From Treponema sp. (GTDB taxonomy: Bacteria; Spirochaetota; Spirochaetia; Treponematales; Breznakiellaceae), in NCBI GenBank assembly GCA_009784995.1, contig WQXE01000050.1, positions 1-12,899 of the forward strand: a stretch of 12,899 bases of DNA, in the 5' to 3' direction. Shown one piece after another: positions 7,123 through 12,899 of the stretch. Below the pieces are notes generated by a model. That model did not search any database, was not told the DNA's origin, and saw nothing but the letters and a program-made list of their open reading frames with translations. Each line of letters starts with the position of its first letter. Positions within the stretch are counted from its first letter, which is position 1. The position numbers were made by a program, and so were the translations under genes.

Positions 7123-7179
7123 CTATATAGCGCGGTTACATAACCGCGTATTAAAATCGAACATGAAACGAAGTTTCAT
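7123..7179 (-). CDS. Putative 18-residue leader peptide upstream of rpoA
   Basis: The frame ATG 7179-7177 to TAG 7125-7123 encodes MKLRFMFDFNTRLCNRAI. It is preceded by TAGGAGTTATC, exactly the sequence that precedes the rpoA ATG. The TAG stop is the first three bases of the rpoA TAGGAG, and 8 nt separate the stop from the rpoA start. That geometry suits termination followed by reinitiation. The start codon lies in the stem of a hairpin and the second half of the frame runs through a second hairpin. No similarity to a known peptide is claimed. The case rests on the duplicated initiation site and stop placement; it could be a by-product of a small duplication. Confidence 0.4.
   Translation of the reverse strand: MKLRFMFDFNTRLCNRAI
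7131..7148 (-). promoter_or_regulatory. GC-rich hairpin CGCGGTT-ATGT-AACCGCG before the rpoA ribosome site
   Basis: A perfect 7-bp stem with five G-C pairs and a 4-nt loop, ending 5 nt before the rpoA TAGGAG. It is followed by CTATATAGGAG and not by a U-tract. It may mark an RNA processing or stability boundary, or a translational control site between rpsD and rpoA. Confidence 0.55.
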
Positions 7180-7180
7180 G
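7162..7180 (-). promoter_or_regulatory. Hairpin CATGAAAC-TTC-GTTTCATG over the leader ATG
   Basis: A perfect 8-bp stem (7180-7173 with 7169-7162) with a 3-nt loop. The stem contains the leader start codon, and TAGGAG lies 4 nt upstream, so folding would compete with initiation at the leader frame. No U-tract follows, so it is not an intrinsic terminator. Confidence 0.55.
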
Positions 7181-7197
7181 ATAACTCCTATCGTACC

Positions 7198-7833
7198 TTA
7201 TTTAGAATATAACTCAATGATCATCTGTTCTTTTATATCACCGAGGTCCGTAATATCACTTCGGCGCGGAGAGGTTAGGAATTTTCCTTTCATTGAATCC
7301 GGATCCAAACTGAGCCAAGGCATTACGCCGGATTTTCCAAACTCTCTTAAAGCGTCTTTTATAACAGTCAAGTTTTTGCTTCCTTCCGCGATGCTAATTT
7401 CGTTTTCAGGTTTAACAAGATAGGAAGGAATAGTTATTTTTTGACCGTTTACCTTAACATGACCATGCAATACAAGCTGTCTTGCCTGACTTCTTGATGA
7501 CGCGAAGCGCAAGCGGTAAACAACATTATCCAATCTTCTTTCCAGTAACGCAAACAGGTTTTCACCAGCGATACCGGGCATACGCTGCGCTCTATCGAAG
7601 AATAACCGGAATTGTTTTTCCATCATTCCATATATTCTTTTAAGCTTTTGTTTTTCCCTTAACTGAACGCCGTAATCGGATCTTTTACCGGGGCGGGATT
7701 TTGGATCTTTTCCAGGAGCCGCTCTTTTTTTATTCATAGGGCACTTATCGCTTTTGCAGCGGTTCCCTTTGAGCATCAATTTTTTTTGTTCTACACGGCA
7801 CATTCTGCAAACAGGGCCGGTGTATCTAGCCAT
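7198..7833 (-). CDS. rpsD: 30S ribosomal protein S4
   Basis: 211 residues. The N-terminal domain holds four cysteines, C9-x2-C12, C26 and C31, so this is the zinc-binding form of S4. The S4 RNA-binding domain follows (ENLFALLERRLDNVVYRLRFASSRSQARQLVLHGHVKVNG). S4 starts 30S assembly by binding 16S rRNA, and in E. coli it also represses translation of the alpha operon. Here it sits between rpsK and rpoA, the E. coli order. Start: ATAGGAG about 7 nt before ATG 7833. The 83-nt gap after it, with two hairpins and a leader frame, is the longest in the series. Confidence 0.98.
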   Translation of the reverse strand: MARYTGPVCRMCRVEQKKLMLKGNRCKSDKCPMNKKRAAPGKDPKSRPGKRSDYGVQLREKQKLKRIYGMMEKQFRLFFDRAQRMPGIAGENLFALLERRLDNVVYRLRFASSRSQARQLVLHGHVKVNGQKITIPSYLVKPENEISIAEGSKNLTVIKDALREFGKSGVMPWLSLDPDSMKGKFLTSPRRSDITDLGDIKEQMIIELYSK

Positions 7834-7864
7834 ACGTTTCTCCTATTTTCGCTATGCGATCGCC

Positions 7865-8257
7865 TTAAATACGGCGTGTTTTTCTTGGTCTACAGCCATT
7901 ATGAGGAATTGGTGTAACATCGTTAATAGATTTAACTTTAATTCCCATTACTCCAAGCTGCCTTATCGCTGATTCTCTGCCGATACCAGGTCCTTTGATA
8001 TATACATGTACTTCGCGCAAACCAGCCTGAAGCGCTTTAGCGGCGGCAGTTTCTGTTACAGATTGCGCGGCAAAAGGTGTAGATTTTTTCGCGCCTCTGA
8101 ATTGCAACATACCTGAGCTTGCCCACGAGACAGTATTTCCCATTAAATCGGTAATTGTAACAATCGTATTATTAAAGGTTGCCTGAATAAAGACATTACC
8201 TTCATATACTGATTTTTTTTCTTTCTTCTTTTTTGTAGCTTTTGCAGCAGTTGCCAC
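7865..8257 (-). CDS. rpsK: 30S ribosomal protein S11 (GTG start)
   Basis: 130 residues from GTG 8257, chosen because TGGAGG lies about 5 nt upstream and the next residues are a normal S11 lysine-rich head (ATAAKATKKKKEKKSV). The core is standard: FNNTIVTITDLMGN, SSGMLQFRGAKKSTPFAAQ, VYIKGPGIGRESAIRQL and the C-terminal DVTPIPHNGCRPRKTRRI. The Asn-Gly of PHNGC is the site known in E. coli to become isoaspartate. The protein lines the platform of the 30S subunit near the E-site mRNA. A 15-nt gap separates it from rpsM. Confidence 0.97.
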   Translation of the reverse strand: MATAAKATKKKKEKKSVYEGNVFIQATFNNTIVTITDLMGNTVSWASSGMLQFRGAKKSTPFAAQSVTETAAAKALQAGLREVHVYIKGPGIGRESAIRQLGVMGIKVKSINDVTPIPHNGCRPRKTRRI

Positions 8258-8272
8258 TTATTCCTCCAATCC

Positions 8273-8638
8273 CTATTTCTTCTTACCGGCAACGGTTTTC
8301 TTTTTACCTTTGCGGGTACGCGCGTTTGTTCTTGTGCGCTGGCCTCTTAACGGCAGTCCTTTACGGTGTCTTAAACCGCGATAACATCCAATGTCCATAA
8401 GCCGTTTAATATTAAGCGCGATTTCAGTGCGCAAACGGCCTTCTACTTTATAATCGCTTTCAATAATATTTCTAAGTTCATTAAGCTCTTCCTGAGACAG
8501 ATCGTTAATTAATCGCATAGGATCGAGTTTGGCTTTCGCGACAATTTCATCCGCGCTTGACCTGCCAATACCAAAGATATAGGTCAATGCGATATTTACA
8601 TGTTTATTTGGGAGGTCAATCCCTACAAGACGCGCCAT
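8273..8638 (-). CDS. rpsM: 30S ribosomal protein S13
   Basis: 121 residues: MARLVGIDLPNKHVNIALTYIFGIG opens a typical S13, the GCYRGLRHRKGLPLRGQRTRTNARTRKG stretch is the conserved C-terminal rRNA/tRNA-contacting region, and the protein ends in a lysine-rich tail. S13 sits in the 30S head, touching P-site tRNA and the large subunit. AGGAGAG lies about 6 nt before ATG 8638. In E. coli the S4 repressor site overlaps the rpsM start. Here only 12 nt separate rpsM from rpmJ, leaving no room for a comparable independent leader. Confidence 0.98.
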   Translation of the reverse strand: MARLVGIDLPNKHVNIALTYIFGIGRSSADEIVAKAKLDPMRLINDLSQEELNELRNIIESDYKVEGRLRTEIALNIKRLMDIGCYRGLRHRKGLPLRGQRTRTNARTRKGKKKTVAGKKK

Positions 8639-8650
8639 CTGCTCTCTCCT

Positions 8651-8764
8651 TTAACCTTGCTTTTGTTTATGCTTGGGATTCTGGCATATAATGCGAATAA
8701 TCCCATTGCGTTTAATTATTTTGCATTTATCGCAAATGGGCTTCACGCTCGTTCTAACTTTCAT
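8651..8764 (-). CDS. rpmJ: 50S ribosomal protein L36, zinc-binding form
   Basis: This 37-residue gene is easily missed because of its size. It reads MKVRTSVKPICDKCKIIKRN followed by GIIRIICQNPKHKQKQG. The zinc ligands C11, C14, C27 and H32 of the C+ form of L36 are all present. AGGAG (8779-8775) lies 10 nt before ATG 8764, and the TAA is at 8653-8651. L36 is the smallest large-subunit protein and organises 23S rRNA near the GTPase-associated region. The 59-nt gap before it, between secY and rpmJ, holds alternative hairpins. The gene marks the join of the spc and alpha operons. Confidence 0.97.
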   Translation of the reverse strand: MKVRTSVKPICDKCKIIKRNGIIRIICQNPKHKQKQG

Positions 8765-8787
8765 ATTCAATAATCTCCTAAATATCT

Positions 8788-8825
8788 GGTTGTTTCAACC
8801 TCTGTTTAAACAACCTTTGGTTGTT
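8788..8825 (-). promoter_or_regulatory. Alternative hairpins between secY and rpmJ
   Basis: On the - strand, AACAACC (8825-8819) pairs with GGTTGTT (8815-8809) around AAA, and GGTTG (8800-8796) pairs with CAACC (8792-8788) around AAA. Alternatively GGTTGTTT (8815-8808) pairs with AAACAACC (8795-8788) in an 8-bp stem. The pairings are mutually exclusive. The first overlaps the secY stop codon; the others end 8 nt before the rpmJ ribosome site. No U-tract follows. Confidence 0.5.
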
Positions 8826-10155
8826 ACAAGTTTCGCCCTCGTAATTTACCGCGTTTTACCAAACCTTCATGGTGATGCATTTTTAACAATCCTTCAATCT
8901 GCTTCATGGTATCAAGACCGACGCCGACCATAATGAGAAGTGAAGTACCACCCATCAGGAACGCTATTGACGCGGGGATTCTGAATGCCAACTGAATTAG
9001 CGTCGGAGTGACCGCGATAAACGCCAAATATAACGCTCCGGGAAGCACAATACGGTTCAGGATTTTTGTTAAATATTCTTCGATACGTTCAGTTCTAATC
9101 CCGGGAATGGAACCGCCATTTTCCCTTATTTGTTTCGCGATTTCTACCGGGTTTAAAGTAACCTGTGTATAAAAATATGCGAAGAAAACAATGAGTACTA
9201 CATAAAGTAAGTTATAGAAAAATCCTAACGGATTTAACCAGTTTGAAACTGTAGCAAGCCACGGCATATTACCGCCTACAGACTGGGCGATTTGCAATGG
9301 GAACATTAAAATTGATGAAGCGAAAATTACAGGAATAACTCCCGATGGATTAATTTTAAATGGAATATAAATATTTTGCGCTCCGTACATTTTCCTTCCA
9401 ACTACTCTTTTGGCATAGTTAACGGGAATTTTGCGCTGTCCCTGCTGTTCAAAAACAACTAAAGCGACAATAGCGACAAACATAACAAGAACAATAATTA
9501 CAAAGACCGGGTTAATTTCGTTTCTTCTCATTAATCCAAATAATTCGATTATCGCGATAGGCAAGCGCGCGACAATACCGGCAAAGATTAATAATGAAAT
9601 ACCGTTACCAACACCGCGCTTTGTTATCTGTTCACCTATCCACATAAGGAACATTGTTCCTGTTGTAACAGTAAGCATGGCAAGCAGTGTAAAATATGTC
9701 ATGTTAATATTTAAAAGACCAACTGTCTGTCTTGAAATTACCTGCGCGTATTGAGTAACGGCAAATGATTGAATCAAACAAACAACAACTGTTCCGTAAC
9801 GCTGCCACTTTTGAATTTTTTTGCGGCCGCCGTCTTCCTGTGATATTTTCTTCAGGCTTGGGAATACAATTAACAAAAGCTGCATGATAATTGACATCGA
9901 AATATAAGGCATAATACCAAGCATGAATACAGAGAAGTTTGAGAACGCGCCGCCCGCGAAGAAGTCCAGATAATTTACAATCGGGTTTCCGCCGCCTGAG
10001 CTTCCCATCTCAAAATAATTTTTAAGTACAGTTACATTAATTCCTGGAATGGGGAATACTGCGCCAATTCGGAATACAACAAGCATTCCGAAAGTAAAGA
10101 GGATGCGCTCGCGCAATTCTTTTATTCTAAACATTCCAATTATGGGATTAGCCAT
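8824..10155 (-). CDS. secY: Protein translocase subunit SecY
   Basis: 443 residues with about ten hydrophobic segments, the normal SecY topology in the inner membrane. With SecE and SecG it forms the channel through which SecA or the ribosome passes secreted and membrane proteins, such as the foldase and lipoprotein seen here. Recognisable parts: FRIGAVFPIPGIN (first helix and plug region), GVGNGISLLIFAGIVARLP, the cytosolic loop VPVNYAKRVVGRKMYG (VNYAKR), INPSGVIPVIFASSILMFP, and NGGSIPGIR before the last helices. After GIR the usual P-G-x-x-T pattern is replaced by TERIEEYL, one residue shorter. The C-terminus is short and basic. The ATG follows the rplO TAA directly, with no gap. Confidence 0.98.
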   Translation of the reverse strand: MANPIIGMFRIKELRERILFTFGMLVVFRIGAVFPIPGINVTVLKNYFEMGSSGGGNPIVNYLDFFAGGAFSNFSVFMLGIMPYISMSIIMQLLLIVFPSLKKISQEDGGRKKIQKWQRYGTVVVCLIQSFAVTQYAQVISRQTVGLLNINMTYFTLLAMLTVTTGTMFLMWIGEQITKRGVGNGISLLIFAGIVARLPIAIIELFGLMRRNEINPVFVIIVLVMFVAIVALVVFEQQGQRKIPVNYAKRVVGRKMYGAQNIYIPFKINPSGVIPVIFASSILMFPLQIAQSVGGNMPWLATVSNWLNPLGFFYNLLYVVLIVFFAYFYTQVTLNPVEIAKQIRENGGSIPGIRTERIEEYLTKILNRIVLPGALYLAFIAVTPTLIQLAFRIPASIAFLMGGTSLLIMVGVGLDTMKQIEGLLKMHHHEGLVKRGKLRGRNL

Positions 10156-10686
10156 TTACTTTCCGCCTGCTTTAGCAGCATCCGCTTTCGCGTTTGCGCT
10201 TTTACTTTTATTTTTTGGTCTGGCTTTTTGCGGAGCCGGGATTACAGTTACATCGCCTCCAGCTTTTTCTATCTTTTCTTTTGCCGCAGCGGAAATACCG
10301 TCGATTTTAAATGATAATTTTTTTGTGATATTTCCGTTAGCAAGAATCTTTATAGGATCAGAACCCTTAACAAGTTTCTTTTTATGTAACGATGCCATGT
10401 CTACGGTTTCACCCGCTTCATAACGTTTTTCGACATCATTAAGATTTACAATCTGCCATTCCTGTTTAAAAGGATGATTCGAAAATCCCCTTCTCGCGAG
10501 TCTTCTATAAAGAGGCATCTGACCGCCTTCAAACCCGACGTATGGATTACCTCCGCCGGAGCGCGCTTGCTGTCCTTTGTGTCCCTTGCCCGCTGTTGTT
10601 CCTCTGCCTGAACCCTGTCCGCGTCCAACTATTCGCTTTTTTTTGTTTGCGCCAACCGGAGCGTGCAAATTAAAATCGTGAGCCAT
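10156..10686 (-). CDS. rplO: 50S ribosomal protein L15 with a basic C-terminal extension
   Basis: 176 residues, about 30 longer than E. coli L15. The glycine- and basic-rich N-terminus is typical (RIVGRGQGSGRGTTAGKGHKGQQARSGGG...FEGGQMPLYRRLARRGF), followed by the globular domain (VNLNDVEKRYEAG, LVKGSDPIKILANGNITKKLSFK, GGDVTVI). From about 151 an extra Lys/Ala/Ser/Gly tail (KARPKNKSKSANAKADAAKAGGK) follows, probably disordered. L15 is a late-assembling protein at the centre of the 50S subunit. Its ATG overlaps the rpmD stop by one base (TAATG), and secY begins immediately after its stop. Confidence 0.97.
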   Translation of the reverse strand: MAHDFNLHAPVGANKKKRIVGRGQGSGRGTTAGKGHKGQQARSGGGNPYVGFEGGQMPLYRRLARRGFSNHPFKQEWQIVNLNDVEKRYEAGETVDMASLHKKKLVKGSDPIKILANGNITKKLSFKIDGISAAAKEKIEKAGGDVTVIPAPQKARPKNKSKSANAKADAAKAGGK

Positions 10687-10886
10687 TACTTATTACCTTT
10701 ACCTTTGTTAGCTTCTTCAATTTTTACCAAATGAGAAACCGCTCTTACCATTCCCATAATCGCGGGGCTATCATCATGTTCTCTTACCGAACCAATTTTC
10801 CCCAGACCTAATGAACGGACTGTTGCCCGATGTTGTGGAAGAGCTCCTATAGTACTGCGTACAAGACGAACATTAATTTTAGCCAT
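10686..10886 (-). CDS. rpmD: 50S ribosomal protein L30
   Basis: 66 residues from ATG 10886: MAKINVRLVRSTIGALPQHRATVRSLGLGKIGSVREHDDSPAIMGMVRAVSHLVKI, a standard L30 with the LGL-KIG loop. A longer reading from GTG 10901 was rejected: that GTG is part of the ribosome site GTGGGG and overlaps the rpsE end, and MAKINVRL is the normal L30 start. The gene starts 5 nt after the rpsE stop and overlaps the rplO start by one base. L30 binds 23S/5S rRNA at the central protuberance. A Lys/Gly tail of about 8 residues ends it. Confidence 0.96.
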   Translation of the reverse strand: MAKINVRLVRSTIGALPQHRATVRSLGLGKIGSVREHDDSPAIMGMVRAVSHLVKIEEANKGKGNK

Positions 10887-10891
10887 ATTAC

Positions 10892-11566
10892 TTAACCCCA
10901 CAACTCATTGAGGGACTTGCCCCTGTTTCTTGAAATGGTTTTCGCGTCCATCATCTTTGTAATGCAATCAAATGTAGCTTTTACTACGTTATATTGATTT
11001 GATGATCCGATAGATTTTGAAAGTACGTCTGTAACTCCGCCCGCTTCCATTATTGCCCGCACAGGACCGCCCGCGATAATACCTGTACCTGAACGAGCCG
11101 GTTTTAAAAGTACATAAGAGGATTTAAAAAATCCTTTTACATCATGCGGTATTGTACCGTTTTTAACAGGAAGTTGAACTAAACTTCTTTTTGCTTTATC
11201 GATACTTTTGCGAATAGCTTCGGATACATCGTTTGCTTTTCCAAAACCATAACCGACTTTACCTTTGCGATCTCCAATTACTGTAAGAGCGGAGAATGAA
11301 AAACGTCTTCCGCCTTTTACAACTTTGGCAGTCCTGTTAAGCTTTACAAGTTTTTCGACAAATTCTTTTTCTACAGGTTCGCGATCTCCGCGATCTCTTC
11401 CGCGGCCTCTTCTTCCTTCGCCCCTGCCTCTGCGGACTTCGACAGTTCCCGCTTCGACAGAATCGTCGGCGCTTGTATCCAAATCTTTATCTTCAATTGA
11501 GTCAGAATCATCAGTTATTTTATCACCGAGAACATCATTATCGATAACTTCATTCGATTTCGCCAT
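10892..11566 (-). CDS. rpsE: 30S ribosomal protein S5 with an acidic and Arg/Gly-rich N-terminal extension
   Basis: 224 residues, against about 167 in E. coli. The S5 core begins near 69 (FVEKLVKLNRTAKVVKGGRRFSFSALTVIGDRKGKVGYGFGKA) and continues through GTGIIAGGPVRAIMEAGGVTDVLSKSIGSSN to NRGKSLNELWG. The first 68 residues are an extension: 1-44 acidic (many Asp, Glu and Ser), 45-62 an Arg/Gly block (RRGRGEGRRGRGRDRGDR). GGGGGAG precedes ATG 11566, so the long form is supported; no ribosome site marks a start near the core. S5 helps decoding accuracy and mRNA unwinding at the entry tunnel, so this arm could reach incoming mRNA (inference). Confidence 0.97.
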   Translation of the reverse strand: MAKSNEVIDNDVLGDKITDDSDSIEDKDLDTSADDSVEAGTVEVRRGRGEGRRGRGRDRGDREPVEKEFVEKLVKLNRTAKVVKGGRRFSFSALTVIGDRKGKVGYGFGKANDVSEAIRKSIDKAKRSLVQLPVKNGTIPHDVKGFFKSSYVLLKPARSGTGIIAGGPVRAIMEAGGVTDVLSKSIGSSNQYNVVKATFDCITKMMDAKTISRNRGKSLNELWG

Positions 11567-11574
11567 TACTCCCC

Positions 11575-11937
11575 CTAAAAGTTGATTCCCGCTTTCCGGG
11601 TTCCATCGGCTAAAGCCTTAACAATTCCATGATATAAATATCCATTGCGATCAAAAACTACCGCTTTGATATTTCTTTCCAACAAACGTTTGCCCACAAC
11701 TTCACCTAACTGCGCGGCTCCCTTAATATTAGCTTTAATGTCCTTTAGATCTTTTTCCAAAGATGAAGCGGAAACCAGAGTAAAACCTTTGGTATCATCA
11801 ATTATTTGAACAGATAGACTTTTATTACTTTTTGTAACAGTCATTCTTGGGCGTTCAGCGGTTCCATTGATCCTTTTGCGGATATGAATTTTCCTTCTAA
11901 GCCGTTTTCTGTTTTTTTCCAGCATTTTCTGTAACAT
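11575..11937 (-). CDS. rplR: 50S ribosomal protein L18
   Basis: 120 residues. The basic head RKRLRRKIHIRKRINGTAERPRMTVTKSNKSLSVQIIDD and the end VVFDRNGYLYHGIVKALADGTRKAGINF are typical L18. With L5 and L25-type proteins it binds 5S rRNA in the central protuberance. ATG 11937 was chosen because TAGGTAG precedes it. A second ATG four codons downstream (MLEKNRKR) has no ribosome site but cannot be excluded. It lies 7 nt after rplF and 8 nt before rpsE. Confidence 0.97.
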   Translation of the reverse strand: MLQKMLEKNRKRLRRKIHIRKRINGTAERPRMTVTKSNKSLSVQIIDDTKGFTLVSASSLEKDLKDIKANIKGAAQLGEVVGKRLLERNIKAVVFDRNGYLYHGIVKALADGTRKAGINF

Positions 11938-11944
11938 ATACTAC

Positions 11945-12484
11945 CTACTTAACACCAGATTTACCGACTTTACGTCTGATAATTTCATCATCATAACGAA
12001 TACCTTTACCTTTATAAGGTTCAGGACCTCTTAACTTGCGAATCTGCGCCGCGAACTCGCCTACGCGCTGTTTGTCTATTCCGCTGACTGTCAGCTTTCC
12101 GCCTTGGTCAACCACAACAGCAAGCCCTTCAGGGATACCAACAAAAATATCATTGGAATAACCAAGACTCATTAATAAAAGTTTACCTTGTACTTCCGCT
12201 TTATATCCAACACCATTAATAATTAAAGACCTGTTAAAACCATTTGAAACGCCAACTATCATGTTATTTAAAAGATTGCGGTAAAGACCATGAAATGCCT
12301 TTGACTGCTTTTCTTCATTCTTGCGGGTAACGACAATAATATCGCCTTCCGCTTTAAATTCAATAACTGGATGGTATTTTTGCTGAAGTTTTCCTTTGGG
12401 ACCTTCTACGGTTATCTCTTCATTTTGAAAAGTAACTTTAATCCCGCCGGGAACCTTAACAGGTATCTTTCCGATTCTTGACAT
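11945..12484 (-). CDS. rplF: 50S ribosomal protein L6
   Basis: 179 residues from ATG 12484: MSRIGKIPVKVPGGIKVTF is the standard L6 start. The two-domain core shows GPKGKLQQKYHP, VSNGFNRSLIINGVGYKAEV and the C-terminal signature IRKLRGPEPYKGKGIRYDDEIIRRKVGKSG. The frame is open further upstream to 12565, but that region is rpsH read in another frame, and GGGG lies 7-8 nt before 12484. L6 lies near the factor-binding site of the large subunit. It begins 13 nt after the rpsH stop. Confidence 0.97.
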   Translation of the reverse strand: MSRIGKIPVKVPGGIKVTFQNEEITVEGPKGKLQQKYHPVIEFKAEGDIIVVTRKNEEKQSKAFHGLYRNLLNNMIVGVSNGFNRSLIINGVGYKAEVQGKLLLMSLGYSNDIFVGIPEGLAVVVDQGGKLTVSGIDKQRVGEFAAQIRKLRGPEPYKGKGIRYDDEIIRRKVGKSGVK

Positions 12485-12497
12485 AATTAACCCCAAC

Positions 12498-12896
12498 CTA
12501 CCAAACGGTGCAAATAATTTCACCGCCGACTTTTTTTTCTGCGGCTTTTTTTCCTGTTGTAACACCCTGTGACGTGGAAACGATCAGGGTTCCGTAACCG
12601 TTCAATACCCTCGGCATATTTTTATATCCCATATAAACACGGCGACCAGGTTTTGAAACCTTTTCTATACCGTGAATAATCGGAGTGGTATTGTCATCAT
12701 ATTTAAGGAAAACCCGGATAACGTTCGCGCCTTCCTGATTTGCCTTTTTAAAATTCTTAATATACCCTTCGGTCTTTAATATTTTGACTATCTCAAGCTT
12801 TAGCCTGGAGGTGGGGATATCAACCTTTTCATGTTTTGCCATGCCGGCATTCCGTATCTTTGTCAGCATGTCCGCAACGGGATCTGATACACTCAT
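12498..12896 (-). CDS. rpsH: 30S ribosomal protein S8
   Basis: 132 residues and complete: MSVSDPVADMLTKIRNAGMAKHEKVDIPTSRLKLEIVKILKTEGYI at the start, SKPGRRVYMGYKNMPRVLNGYGTLIVSTSQGV in the middle and GGEIICTVW at the end, all typical of S8. S8 binds the central domain of 16S rRNA; in E. coli it is also the repressor of the spc operon. Only three bases (TAG on the gene strand) remain upstream, so neither its ribosome site nor the previous gene can be seen; the TAG could be the stop of rpsN. First gene of the series within the window. Confidence 0.97.
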   Translation of the reverse strand: MSVSDPVADMLTKIRNAGMAKHEKVDIPTSRLKLEIVKILKTEGYIKNFKKANQEGANVIRVFLKYDDNTTPIIHGIEKVSKPGRRVYMGYKNMPRVLNGYGTLIVSTSQGVTTGKKAAEKKVGGEIICTVW

Positions 12897-12899
12897 CTA

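Larger units (their letters stand above)
7112..7191 (-). repeat. 15-nt direct repeat (ATAGGAGTTATCATG) flanking the rpsD-rpoA insert
   Basis: The identical 15-mer ATAGGAGTTATCATG occurs at 7191-7177 and 7126-7112 on the - strand, 65 nt apart. Each copy contains a ribosome-binding site and an ATG. The second is the rpoA start; the first opens the short leader frame. The repeat could reflect a duplication or an insertion that copied its target. Confidence 0.9.

Noticed and set aside
9431..9754. Open frame on the + strand inside secY
   Set aside because: It is the antisense of conserved SecY coding sequence with no family match.
10887..10901. GTG 10901 as the start of L30
   Set aside because: It lies within the ribosome site and the end of rpsE; the standard L30 start is ATG 10886.
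11768..11798. ACCTTTGGT palindrome in rplR as a further member of the mini-hairpin family
   Set aside because: The pairing does not extend beyond nine bases, and it encodes ordinary L18 residues.
12485..12565. 27-residue N-terminal extension of L6
   Set aside because: It is the end of rpsH in another frame; the normal L6 start with GGGG upstream is at 12484.
1..12899. CRISPR arrays, tRNA or rRNA genes, insertion sequences
   Set aside because: No spaced repeat array, no cloverleaf or rRNA-like sequence, and no transposase or integrase was seen.

Overview
The window looks like a spirochaete chromosome, most probably a Treponema relative. It is moderately AT-rich. The run of spc- and alpha-operon ribosomal genes has no adk, map or infA between secY and rpmJ. 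A membrane-anchored SurA/PpiC-type foldase, an MptE-like (DUF115) protein and a lipoprotein lie beside that run, as is common in treponemes. The assignment rests on recognised protein families and gene order only; no database was searched.

Layout. Bases 1-606 (+) are the 3' two thirds of a PfkB-family sugar kinase (ribokinase-like) cut by the window edge. Bases 612-3846 (-) hold a two-gene unit: a parvulin-type foldase followed by an MptE-like protein. A 143-bp divergent intergenic region with T8 tracts (3847-3989) separates it from a lipoprotein gene on the + strand (3990-5000), whose stop codon overlaps that of the convergent trxA. From 12896 down to 4997, everything on the - strand is one long, tightly packed series: rpsH, rplF, rplR, rpsE, rpmD, rplO, secY, rpmJ, rpsM, rpsK, rpsD, rpoA, rplQ, a small zinc-ribbon protein and trxA. 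There is no gene-free stretch longer than 300 bases.

How the genes work together. The series makes small- and large-subunit ribosomal proteins, the SecY translocon channel and the RNA polymerase alpha subunit, presumably from one or a few long transcripts. Most junctions overlap or are shorter than 32 nt, with a Shine-Dalgarno sequence inside or just after the upstream gene. Two junctions are different, secY-rpmJ (59 nt) and rpsD-rpoA (83 nt), and both are filled with inverted repeats. secY-rpmJ has three mutually exclusive pairings. rpsD-rpoA has two strong hairpins and an 18-residue open frame that starts from an exact copy of the rpoA translation-initiation site and stops inside the rpoA Shine-Dalgarno. 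These are the best candidates for undescribed regulation.

Other points of interest: an in-frame palindromic repeat of about 125 bp inserted in the MptE-like gene, itself carrying a nested mini-hairpin; the unrecognised zinc-ribbon gene coupled to trxA; and an acidic plus Arg/Gly-rich N-terminal extension of ribosomal protein S5.
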